A stretch of DNA of 64,000 bases from Alloascoidea africana (taxonomy: Eukaryota; Ascomycota; Alloascoideomycetes; Alloascoideales; Alloascoideaceae). A program made the position numbers and the translations under genes. Below are positions 21,164 to 31,800 of the stretch, piece after piece; the stretch's first letter is position 1; every line of letters begins with the position of its first letter. The stretch is taken from the NCBI GenBank assembly GCA_030581615.1, contig JAKTTT010000026.1, forward strand, positions 1 through 64,000. Reading direction: 5' to 3'. Below the pieces are notes generated by a model. The model had not been told where the DNA came from, made no database searches, and worked only from the letters and a program-made list of their open reading frames with translations.

Positions 21164-21634
21164 ACATCTTAGGACTTTACAAAAACATTCACAACCCAAG
21201 AGAAAAGGAACAAAAATATAAAAAAGAATACAAAAGCATGTAGGAGTGGACTTTACAACTGATCACCTCCCGTTCTAATCACCAATGCGGTTTTTGATAT
21301 GAAACGGTTTTCACCATTGCGGTATCAGCGTGATAGATAAAACGGTAATATTTTAGATTCGAGATCTCTAAAAAGTGAGGCTTTTTTTAATATATATAAT
21401 GCTATTTTGATGAGTTATTATGATCTGGTTGTTCACCACGCACCTTTGTAGTTCGATTTGTTGATCGTTCCACTCTGTGGATCCTTCTTTTCTTAACATA
21501 ACAGCCCGCGAGTTAGTTGCAAATTAATGCCACGATCACCCGCTCTAACTTGTTACTGAGAGCCCGTGTCTTACACTACGAGGGGGGTATCCTCGGACGG
21601 GTGATCTCCTTAATCTCTAGTAGTGAGACTTAGA

Positions 21635-21760
21635 TAGGTCTTTATAAATAGCCCATGTGTTCCCTCATGGGGAAGAATCAACGATTCTAGTGATTGTTTG
21701 TAGCCTCCCACCCTCTCGAACCTTTACAGACCCGAGAGCAGCTTGAGTGTTCCACCCCAT
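21635..21760 (+). repeat. Dispersed repeat remnant, possible LTR fossil
   Basis: Counterpart of 18380-18500: TATAAATAGCCCA, then TCAACGATTCTAG and TTGTAGCCTCC. The family cannot be named. No coding part is seen next to it. Confidence 0.3.
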
Positions 21761-22619
21761 CTAAAAGACTATAATATTTAGCAAGGAGATGATTTATTCC
21801 ATATCTCAGCCTTGAGTATTATTCTATTTAAACGCTTGGTTCTATGACGAGTTTTTGAATCTGCTCAGAGCTCATCACAAACACGCTTTAGAGAGTGAGT
21901 CTTCGGATTCTGGAGGCATGTAGAGAAGTTTATCGAGATGAGAAAGAGTCAATTGTCAGCAAATCTCAGACGGTATTCCTTCTATTAAAGTATTTCCAAA
22001 GACCACGAATACTGTTTGCACGAGATAAATTATACCTGCAGCTTTTGTAAGATGATGGCTTATCGCATGTGTAATATGAGAGCTCTATCGTACTCCACAT
22101 TCCCGTTCCCCTACCTAAACCCGCTGTAATGCTCTAGGAGGAGAAGATGGTTATGGTATTAGAGTCACTCCTTGAGTCTAAGATTGCCTTGACCTCCAAG
22201 AGCAGCGAAAGGGCCTAGCTATATAGTCCGGTCTATGGATACGTACATGCCTGGAGATTCCCGACATCATATATGTAACATGCCCTTCGTCTAGATTAGA
22301 TAGGTTAGACTTTTAGACATACTAGAATTATATCTCCTCTTTATAAATGTACTACTTCTTACTGACCATCTTACAAGGGAACCCATCCTATAGCATGCTT
22401 CCAAAACCAGACTATTCCCATCACCAGAAGTAACGAATTACAATCGCAACCTTGAGTAGGCCCGCCAGCTTAACTGTTCGTCATGAACAAATGCAACAGC
22501 GATCCAGTCTATTAGTAATGAACTTGAGAAATTCTAAGCAAGTATATTGAGTATCAATCAACAGAATAGGACCTTGCTTTGCCAACTAGCGATTAGGGGT
22601 TTGTTTTGTTGTAATCGCA

Positions 22620-22860
22620 GAGAAGCAGCAATTAGTTATGATCTATGTGAAGTGCGAATTACAAATTACGAAAAATATCTTGATAAAACAATAAATCACT
22701 AACAAGTGTTACATTAAAAAGAATAGAACTGTATACGCCATTGCAAATGCAAGATTGGAATTCATTTTACTGCGTTTGGTGGAAAAGATCACCAGCGGCT
22801 CAATCATATCACTTTCATTCCGCGGAGAGACTCCCGGCTTTGCTCTGATAGTAGAAATAA
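22620..22860 (-). repeat. Arm of large inverted duplication (partner 17870-18075)
   Basis: Downstream flank of copy D. The reverse complement matches the downstream flank of copy B with few differences over about 200 bp. Confidence 0.8.
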
Positions 22861-22958
22861 AGAAAAAGGATTGAGTTTTTGAAAGTCTGTATGCTTTTGT
22901 ATGCTTTTTATACTTTTGTGTCTTTTTTTCTCGGTTTTTGGAGTTTTTTTGTAAAATT

Positions 22959-23801
22959 CTAAGATGTTTCCTTCTTAAAAGTAGAACGAACTTTGCGGTT
23001 CCACCTTTGCAACTGATCTTTTCTGCGAGAACGCCAGGAGGGTTTCTTCTTGTCGCCGCGATTTGCGTCATGGACATTGGCTTCATGGGGTCCCATAAGG
23101 GAGGATTCGCGCTCGGATGGTTCAGTTAGACTGACATCTCTGTCGGTATGTGGTTCCTGTTCAAAGCTCGAATTGCCCATTCCACCGACGGAGAGATGCT
23201 CATCAAGCAACCATTGGCTCTCATCAGTAATATTTTGTTTATCATAGGTACTGGATTCATCAATTTGACCATTATTCTCTGCTTCATGATCTTCTTCGAT
23301 TATAGAGTAATGCCCCACTTGAACTTCTTCTTCTTCTTCTTTTATAGCATAATACCCCAGTTGATCGTTTTCATCTTCTTCGGTTATAGAATAAAGTTCC
23401 ATTTGTTCGTCATCATATTCTTCAGTTGTATAACCCTCCATGCTGTCATGGTCCGTGGGATAGTTTTGAAGACACAGCGCTTCGCACAGCACTGCGCTCA
23501 GGCTAGCGCTTAGGCCAGGGCACTGATTTGACGGCGAGAGATAAAAGCTGCTCAGATTGTGGTAACGAGAAGAGGGTCTAAGTAAAAACGGAAGCTTTAT
23601 CAAAGTCACACATAGAGTAGTAACTGGCCCTATTTCTGGAGGAGTTGGTAGGTAGGTATCATCGGGGAAGACTTGATCAATTCCTGCATACGCACTAACG
23701 ATAGTGATTGTAGCCTCTTCTATCTCATAGCTGAGACGGTTGTTGAAGTAAGTTACCGTATTATTGAAATGGTTAAGGAGATAAGTAAAGGTGTTCATCA
23801 C
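22959..23801 (-). CDS. Unrecognised lineage gene family, copy D
   Basis: 280 residues, the longest copy. It starts MMNTFTYLLNHFN and has a Pro box (LPTPPEIGPV). The middle carries three tandem units of about 14 residues (ELYSITEEDENDQL, GYYAIKEEEEEVQV, GHYSIIEEDHEAEN), each a tyrosine followed by an acidic run. Then come the blocks shared with copy C (YDKQNITDESQWLLD, SFEQEPHTDRDVSLTEPSER) and the basic tail KKKPSWRSRRKDQLQRWNRK, then VRSTFKK. No transmembrane segment or known domain. Convergent with copy C. Leader and TATA element are conserved with B. Function unknown. Confidence 0.7.
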   Translation of the reverse strand: MMNTFTYLLNHFNNTVTYFNNRLSYEIEEATITIVSAYAGIDQVFPDDTYLPTPPEIGPVTTLCVTLIKLPFLLRPSSRYHNLSSFYLSPSNQCPGLSASLSAVLCEALCLQNYPTDHDSMEGYTTEEYDDEQMELYSITEEDENDQLGYYAIKEEEEEVQVGHYSIIEEDHEAENNGQIDESSTYDKQNITDESQWLLDEHLSVGGMGNSSFEQEPHTDRDVSLTEPSERESSLMGPHEANVHDANRGDKKKPSWRSRRKDQLQRWNRKVRSTFKKETS

Positions 23802-25807
23802 GGTGAGAGGGATATATTACAGGGGTGTTTTGTTTGAATAATTCACAAAGTATCTCACAGAATAGCGTTTAGTTGAGAAAGAGGAAGAGGACATCTCAAT
23901 CTCCTTTTATATTTTTCACCAAGTCGTTGTAGTCTGGTGAATTAACTAAATTCTTTTTCGTTGTCTCTAACTTTTCTTTGGAGTTCAATTGTTCCTAAAC
24001 TTGTTTGGAAAAAGAGAACAGATATAGAGTCAAAGAAAACTTTACTCAAATAGGCTCATACCATTCTTGTATCTGCATGTAATGTCAACACATGTAGATA
24101 CCAAAAAGGGAAATAAATATCTAACCAGCGAGAAAGTCCAACAACGTACTAGTGATTTATGGAACTAAGCTCTTTCAGATTATCTAAATATTTATCGGTC
24201 TACATTTTCACAAGCGCTATGGGAAACTTCTATCTAAAGATCTCTTTCAGCGACAAAGTTGGTCTCTAGGGTTCTCAATCTGTGCCATTTGTTTCATCCA
24301 AACCGTGTTTGTTTTTTTCTTTTGGCTTTAATCCCGACCTTGAAAAAAAAGTTCAATTATCTGAGTTATTCATGTAAGAAAGTATGCTTAGGGGATGAAT
24401 TTTCCACCGTTTGAGTAGGAGTAGTAGATGACCGGATAGAACGAAGCAACTATTCATTTACAGAGATGTTACGAATTGGGATTGACGGCATGTCTCTTTG
24501 CGTTTGATATCCAAATAATTGAGAAATGAGCAAAGGAAAGGAAAGATGATAGAACTTGTTTTAAAGTAGGAAGTGCTTCCTTCCTCCATAGACAGATTTC
24601 GATTGCAAGCAAATGCATTAAAGCTCAAAATGATCACCCTAAATGTTCTTTCGGTATTTGATTGAATTGCTTAAGCGTCATTTAACAAAGTTGGATTGAA
24701 GTAGTCGAAAAAAAGCTGAGCTTCTGTTTGGGAACTGGAATAGAAAAAGAGCTGGTTGGCAAGAATTAGCCCTAAAGAGAGAGAACTTGAATCAATTGCG
24801 ATTGTTGTGATTCCAAGTCTAACAGAGCAGAGCCTTGAGGATATCAATGATCAGAATATTAAAGAGAACCCTAGGCGTTTGGCTCCTTGTAGCTTTGTTA
24901 TTATCCATTCTTCCATTAGTATTGTACCTGGTACCGTTCCTACCAACATTAAGTTGTCATATTCTTCTAAATAGGTTTTTGGCTGCCCAGTAGGATTGCC
25001 AATGTCCCATCTCCGTTCAAGTCGGAGTTTGACAAACTGTCTTATCACTTCAAATTCCCTGTGACAATTGTGTTTTTGTTCTTTTTGCTCATTGACTAGA
25101 GTCGCTGGATCAGAGAATCAAATTAGTCTCCCATTAGACTCAAGCGTCTTGGATAGTGGAAAGTGACTCTGAACTCATCCCAAATCCACCAGTTTGTCGT
25201 CGGATGGTCTCTCAATATCCATTTTTCATTTGCTACCTGGACCCAAACCCTGGTGGTTACTGCACCTGTCTAAACGGCTCATGACCGATGTTTAACGTTT
25301 TGTATCTGGCGTGGATGACCTACACGCTTATGTCCTTTTGAATTGATAATTTCAGAATCTTGAGCAGGTAACCCACAAACCGATGTCCAGTGAATGTCGG
25401 TACTGCTCAATAATTTATGCAAACAGCAGATGAGGAAACGTGATACTTTGTTTATCGAGGTAGAATCAGCCCAGATTTTGTCAAAATTACGGGAGCGGCG
25501 TCAAGATAACGTCAAATTTACAATCCAAACATCTACAGTATATCTGCCATGTTCCATTGAGCTTTTCACGATAATTGTGAGAGAAGCTGGGAACATAAAA
25601 ATGACATTGTTTAAATAGTGTCAACATAACGATCATGTTTTGTGAATTAATCTGGGTTTATTGTAGAATATCTACAGACACCAGATACCACTTCACTTCA
25701 CATTACCAACAGACTTGTTCTTTCCTCTTTGAAATTTCTGGATCAGTTGTGGTGCTCATAACAAACAAAAGGAGCGGTTTAAATTTATTTTATTTTCGAA
25801 ACTATAC
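23802..25807. other. Intergenic: copy D promoter; remainder without a gene
   Basis: 23802-24150 is the promoter and upstream block shared with the other copies. 24151-25807 has only short open frames without recognisable motifs. Confidence 0.5.
23900..23911 (-). promoter_or_regulatory. Conserved TATA-like element, copy D
   Basis: Minus-strand TATAAAAGGAGA, identical to copy B, about 100-110 bp before the ATG and preceded by CAACGACTTGG. Confidence 0.6.
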
Positions 25808-27161
25808 CTAGTCCTCGCTTTCATTCTCACTTTCCGTCTCGCTCTCCAGCTCGCTGTTTCGCTCAGGTTCACGCGCACGCTGGTCGCTCGAGCCACCAGC
25901 CGCAGCGCTCTCTTTCAGTGCAATTAGTTGTCTTGTGCGGAACTGCTCGTAGTGTACGAGGGCGGTGGTTTCAACCAAATCTTGCAAATGGGTTCTCGTG
26001 AGAAAGTCCCGGAGGTATACAAACTCGCAATGTGCTGGGTCCTCGATATCAATTGCCCCCGCGCGGGTCTTGCGGCCCCTTGTGATTCTTCCATTCAGAT
26101 TCAGTTCTGTTTCTGCTCCTACGACCGCAAACGGGATGATGTGCTGGTGGTGAATGGAAACGTTAGAATAACTGCCAGCAGCATGGTCCTTTCTATTCAA
26201 ACACTTACGCGGATCGTGTTGTTTGCATGCTGTTCTTCCTCGGTATCGTCCTCGCTATCATAGGGATAAATGTTAAGCCCATTGAACTCGAGCTCCCGTT
26301 GTATCTAAACCAGCCAGTGATGTCAGGGGTTAAACCTAATCTGGGAAAAGTTGGTAGCAACCTTAATTTTAACTTACAATTTTCTTAAAAGCCTGTCGCT
26401 CTTCTAATGTGAGCGAGTCGGATTTGGCAATGATTGGTACCACATTTGCAATTTCTGTTAGTTTCTTGAGAACCGCCACATCCAGCTGACTAAGACCATG
26501 GCCGGTGGGTTGGATAAAGAATAGTACGCAATGCACTCTGGTGTCTGCAATATATCGTTCTCTTTGAGCGGTGAGTTCCTTTCGTAGATACTGAGAGTGC
26601 TGGTCCTTGATGTACTTGACAATTGGCTCCCAACTGCATTTATTAGGTCCACTTTCCACTTGCAATTTGAATTTGAAGAAGGAATACTCACCACCTGTCA
26701 TTGTTAATCTGGTCACCGTAGCCTGGAGTATCGATGATGTTTAATGTCAAGCGAACGTTGTTTTCCTCGAGGGCTAGGAGAGAATTATTAGAAACAGAAA
26801 TTTCGGGGGTGAGTTTTGGACAGGGACACATACTGCGGGACACTGTTTTTATTTCTGCGGTTCTCTCGACGGGCTCCAAAGCGCTCTTGCGGCCGCTGGA
26901 CTGGGCAAGAGGCGAAGCAAATAGCGTATTGACCAGAGTGGTCTTGCCAAGTCCCGAATGGCCTGGGGAATTTGGCCATTTGGCCAAGTCAGAGTTAGAG
27001 TTGGCTGTTACCGATGGAGGAGGAGCCAGTGGACACTTACCAACCAGCATGAGGTTGAACTGGAAGCCTCTCTTGACGAGCCTGTGCTCGATCTGGGACG
27101 TGATGGAGTCGAACCCCACGTACGAATGGGGCTCGATGCCCACGGTCGAGTATCCTTCCAT
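25808..27161 (-). CDS. CDC10: Septin Cdc10, six exons
   Basis: Exons (minus strand): 27041-27161, 26834-26962, 26692-26773, 26378-26633, 26209-26304, 25808-26143; they join in frame to 339 residues. All five introns (58-78 bp) have GT-AG ends, with CTAAC- or CTAAT-like branch sites in several. The product follows S. cerevisiae Cdc10 through its length: SYVGFDSITSQIEHRL, P-loop GHSGLGKTTLVNTLFAS, IIDTPGYGD, WEPIVKYIKDQHSQYLRKEL, AKSD, and IIPFAVVG. It ends in an acidic Glu/Ser tail without a long coiled coil, as expected for Cdc10. It forms the central subunit of septin filaments at the bud neck. S. cerevisiae CDC10 has no intron, so five is striking. Confidence 0.95.
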
Positions 27162-27415
27162 AATGCTTTTTGTTTTCGTTTCCTGGCCGGACAAAAAGGG
27201 GTTTGTTTGTTCAAAAGAAAGCTGCTCGTCTTCGCTTCGGGGTCCTGCACCACAATATATACGCAACACCCAGACGCCCTGGAATCTGAAACATGGAAAC
27301 TCATAATTCAAATTTTGATTCATTCTATACAGTGAAATGCCCAGACATGTAGAAGTGACGTTCTATACATTAAGACGGAAAAAAGAAAATTGGGTGAAAA
27401 AAGTACACATTACAC

Positions 27416-28390
27416 TCACAAAAAGTACTCGACGGGCTGGGGTTGTGGCAGGTTGCCCATGAGCTGCTGTTGGGTTGGGTCCATCATCATCTGTCGCTGC
27501 TCTTCGTTCTCCGGGGCCGCGTCGAAGATGTTGAAAAAACGCTCCTCCGCGCTGTTGACCTCGAGTACGCTGGCCAAGTTCCCGCATCGGTAGCAGTAGT
27601 TGGGTGCGGACCAGACTGTGGAAAGCAGCCCCCCGAAGAGTACCTGGTAGCCCTCCTGGCACAGTTGATGTGCGCGTAAGATGTGGTTCATGCTGTTCAC
27701 GTTCAGAAACTTGTTGACGACCTCGACTCCAAAAGTGTAGCCGGCACCACGCGGGGATATGGAAAAGTCTGCTTTTTCCTCGTCGGGGTCGGACCAGACG
27801 AGGTCAGCCATGGGGCCCTCGCGTGGGATTTCGCGGAAGCGGTCGATGACGCGGATTTGGTCCAGCGAGTGGATTGTAGGGCTGAGGCCGCCGTGCACAC
27901 AGAAGATGGAGTCGTCGATGACCACGGACAAGGTCAGAAAGTCAAACATGTCTGTGAAATAGGCCCAGGTTTTGGACGAGCCGTACTTGCGCTGGCACTC
28001 TGTGTAGAAGCCGTAGTTCTGGGTGACTCCCCTGGACTCGTGGTTTCCCCTGACGAGGTACACGCGGGTGGGATATCGCAGCTTGAGGCACACCAGCAGA
28101 GTTATTGTCTCGACGCTAAACAGGCCTCTGTCCACGTAGTCGCCCAGAAAGAGGTAGTTTGTGTCCGGGCAGTAGCCGCCGATCTTGAAGATCTCGATCA
28201 GGTCGTAGAATTGGCCGTGGATGTCGCCGACCACGGTGATGGGCGACTTGATCTGGACCACGTTGGACTCTTTGACCATGACCTCCTTCATCTTCAGACA
28301 CAGGGCCTGGACGGTCACCTCCGGCAGCAGCTCGCGCCGGTAGAGCCGCTCTATACACTCGTCCAGATCCAGGTTCGCTGGGACCTCCAT
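27416..28390 (-). CDS. PPG1: PP2A-like Ser/Thr phosphatase Ppg1
   Basis: 324 residues, no intron. All catalytic motifs of PPP phosphatases are present: GDIHGQ, GDYVDRG, RGNHES, HGGLSP, and SAPNYCYRCGN. The start (LDLDECIERLYRRELLPEVT) and the middle (EIFKIGGYCPDTNYLFLGDY) match Ppg1 rather than Pph3 or Sit4. The C-terminal EYFL fits the carboxymethylated leucine of the PP2A group. S. cerevisiae Ppg1 is longer (insert after WSDPEE and a longer tail). Known role: catalytic subunit of the Far complex, acting in TORC2 and mitophagy control and in glycogen storage. Divergent from SSK2. Confidence 0.93.
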   Translation of the reverse strand: MEVPANLDLDECIERLYRRELLPEVTVQALCLKMKEVMVKESNVVQIKSPITVVGDIHGQFYDLIEIFKIGGYCPDTNYLFLGDYVDRGLFSVETITLLVCLKLRYPTRVYLVRGNHESRGVTQNYGFYTECQRKYGSSKTWAYFTDMFDFLTLSVVIDDSIFCVHGGLSPTIHSLDQIRVIDRFREIPREGPMADLVWSDPDEEKADFSISPRGAGYTFGVEVVNKFLNVNSMNHILRAHQLCQEGYQVLFGGLLSTVWSAPNYCYRCGNLASVLEVNSAEERFFNIFDAAPENEEQRQMMMDPTQQQLMGNLPQPQPVEYFL

Positions 28391-28838
28391 GTTAGTCTCA
28401 GGGAAAGGGGTTCACGGTGGACAGATATTGCAATACATACAGACCAGACCGGGCATTTTCAGTGGTGGATGGGATAGCACAGCGAGCAGATGCACAGAAA
28501 ACACTACAGGCACCACGCGGCGACGCTCTTTCGTTGTCTAGCTGTAGCTGTTTCTCGGTCTCTCAGTCTCTCGGTCTCTCGGTCTCAGTCTCTCGCTCCG
28601 CGGCTCTCGTCGTCGTCGTCGTCGTCGTCGTCCTCAAAACTCGTGGGCTCTCTGGCTCTCTGGCTCTCTGGCTCAGCCAAAAAGCCAGAGAGCCCGCGGG
28701 AATGCGCCGTGCCCAGCGCTACGCGCGCGGCCCCGGATGTACGCGCGGGCAGGCCCGGCGACCTCACGGCATCGTCGCAGTCCTCCTCCCCCAGCACAGC
28801 TCCAAGATCACCTTCTTCACGTCCACGCCAATTGTGGG
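28391..28838. promoter_or_regulatory. Divergent promoter PPG1 / SSK2 with simple repeats and hairpin
   Basis: Contains a pyrimidine tract of CTCTCGGT-type repeats (about 28555-28600), a (TCG)n run (28607-28632), (TCTGGC)n units, and a perfect 12-bp stem, GGCTCTCTGGCT at 28662-28673 with AGCCAGAGAGCC at 28683-28694 (9-base loop). The stem lies about 145 bp before the SSK2 start. Confidence 0.6.
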
Positions 28839-31800
28839 ATGAGCCAGCCTTCAGAACCCCCGGACGTGTCCTCGCGCCGCCGCAGGCTCACTGCCGGCGT
28901 CCAGCCCCGGCCCCAGATCGACCTGGACGACTTTCTGGTCCAGCGGGCCCGCAAGAGAGATCACTCGAGCTCCTCGTCTCGCTCGTCCACGCTCTCGTCC
29001 TCGTCCTCGTCCTCTGCCAGCATCTCGGCCAGCGCCTCGACCACGGGCCCGGCCTCGAATGCCGCCTCTGCCGCCGCCTCGGCCTCGTCGTCCTCTGCCA
29101 AAGACGCCCACGACTCGCTCGAACGCACCGGAAGCGACCCCAAGCTCGCCTTCAGATACTCCGCCAGCTCGGCCTCCGTTTACTCGCGAACCCCAAAGTC
29201 TGAGTCGGCCACCTCGAACCCTTCAACTCCCTTTTCCATATCGCCCACCCTCACGAGAATCCCGCTGGAAGACGACCTGTTCAAAGACAATCACCCCCCG
29301 AGAACCGCCGATCTCGACAAGTGGGACGACCACGACCAGATATACCTGGCCTCCTCCGCGGCCACGCCAGCTGCTGCTGCTCCAGAGCCCCTGGCCCTCC
29401 CTCCAGCTTCCCCAAGACGACTCCCTCCCCTTGCAACAAACTCTTCAACTCCAGACCTCCAGCAGAGCCGCCGCAAAATCACCACTCCCGTGTCTCCCGC
29501 GCTGCCCCCGACCATCCTCTCTGCGACGGCTGCTGCTGCTTCTGCTGCTGCTGCTTCTGCTCGCCCGGACTCGCCAGCTCGATCAATGTCCAATGGCTAC
29601 GTCCCAACCACGTCCTCCTCCCTCCACATCTATCCCTCCAACTCCTCGAACGCCATCTCATCCAAAGCAGGCAGCATCGCCAACAGCAACAATAGCAGTA
29701 GCAGCAGTAGTAATATCAGCAACAGCTCCAACAACACCATTGGAAACAACACCTCTGCCAACAACATCAATTCGGGAATACAAAGAAATTCAAAGTTAAT
29801 AAACTCAAATGTCACGGCTTCGTCTGCTTACCGCACCAACGATGCCAGAATTAGGGATAGACAGGCCCAGGACAAGACAAACAGGTACCTGGCCCAGGAA
29901 CGGGCCTATATCAAAAAGATCAAGCACGATTTTAACGACCCTTATTACACAAAAGCTGTTCCTTCAGAGATCACTGAAAGCGAGAGTGAGAGCGAAGATG
30001 ATGAGTCCCTTTTTTCCGAAAACCAAACCGATGTGATCTCAAATATTTCCTCCTTGAGTAGCTCAAAGGCCGATTACGTGCCTTACAACGCAGGAACCGT
30101 CATCTCCCATAAGGATAACGGCAATCCAATGGTCAAGGAGCGGCTGGAATGGCAAGCCATGCTTTCCTCCGTCATGAATGGCGATGTGCTGCGTTCTGAA
30201 AAGACAAAAATCTCTTCCGAAGAGGACAGCTCCTATTTGAAAGAACGTTACAAGGAAAACATTTATCTTTGGCTGCGTGCCAAACTTTTGGGTCGCACGA
30301 TAGAAGGTCAAAAGCGCGTGTTCGAGTATTCCAGAACCCTTGTGGATGATGTGATAACGGAAATTCTCGAATTCAAAGTCAACCACAATAAGGACTGTAC
30401 CATACCACCCATGGATCAAATCAACAATATTCTGCTAAAATGGGACAACTGTCAGGCTCTTTGGCCCACCTCCAGAGATATGCAACGTGATAAGCCTCGC
30501 TGCGATAAGCAGGATTTTAAAGATCGGCTTGACGCCCTGATCGCCTGGTCTACCGTTACCGCATCCATAAGACAGGAAATTGATTCGTTTAAAGAATGGA
30601 CAAAAGATGAAAACATTGATGTTGCTGCGGTCCCCAAACCCAAAGAACCCACTGGGAAGGACAAGATGCCTGTGGAAGATCGCTCTTTTGCGGAACGCAT
30701 TTTGAAGCAAAAAGACATTGATGCTATTTTCCAAAAGAGAATCTTTAACGCAATCGATGCCCTCTCGGTAAAGGCAAAGGAGACCCAAATCGAGTTTGGT
30801 GACATTTTTGCAGACCTTGAGCTTCCCCCTTATATCGAGGACCTACTAACCCTCATCATGTTCCCAATCAAACTGATCAAGGAAATCATCCGCTTGAGAC
30901 TTGTCTATGCGCAAAAGCTCGCAAAGCCAACAATGATGATGATTGACCAAATGATTGGCGATTTCCATTCCTATATCAAACTTTCGATCGAAATCAAAAG
31001 GCGCGTTGTATCATTCGTCTCCAGTCAAGAGGGATGGAACCTTGAAAGTTATCTCGATGAGGAAAATTTCGATTCCGCTGTGCTGGAATGCGTCCAATAC
31101 TACCTTGTTCTTTTACATCGAAAGCTTCTCGACAGCAATTCTACCAGTGAAAGCCATGGCGTAAACACCTCCTCTTCATCCTCCACCACAACCACCTCGT
31201 TCACAAGATCTTCCAAGACGTTTAGAACTTTCAAAGAGCCCGATGAATTGTACCACCGTTGGCTTTTCCTCAAGAAATTGGGATTCACGATAAACGGGGG
31301 AGGCGAACTGATCGCATCCCAATTCAGCGCACTGACAAGCAAAATGGTCTCCCGGCTTTTGGCCTACTTTCGAAACCAGTTGAATGGCCCACCAATACGC
31401 ACCAAAACAGAGGTGAATAGATGGTACACGACAACAGTGGACAATATTGGCGCTCTACAAAGGCGATTACTCCGTTTCTCTGGAAAGTTGGAAAAAGTGC
31501 TGAGAAATGCAAGCGAGTTTGAGGTTCATCAGAGTCGTGCTGCAGATTTCATAAACTTGCTCAAAGAAACCGGTCATTTTCTAGTTTACACCTCCGGCAA
31601 AGTAGAGACTAATGGGGTTTATCTCATTGCGAGTCCCGATCTTTTTGAAAAATACGATAGAATTGAACGGATCCTCGTGTCTTCAGGACTTGATGGTAAA
31701 GAAGATGTTTTCCAAAGACAGCTTAAAGAGCAACAGGATTTGGAACAGAAGCGCCAGCAAGGAGGCGGTGGTGGTGGTGGTCTGGTGGGAACAGGTATAG

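Larger units (their letters stand above)
21164..22958. other. Intergenic between convergent copies C and D
   Basis: 21164-21240 matches the 3' flank of D. 21241-22600 is not shared and shows no gene; 21635-21760 resembles the repeat remnant at 18380-18500. 22620-22860 is one arm of the inverted duplication. Confidence 0.5.

Noticed and set aside
5858-24875. Shared peptide NIKENPR at 5858 (-) and 24855 (+) with different codons
   Set aside because: Only seven residues match and flanks do not align; expected by chance in a six-frame comparison of this size.
27683-28477. 264-codon plus-strand frame over PPG1
   Set aside because: Antisense shadow; PPG1 on the minus strand has all catalytic motifs.
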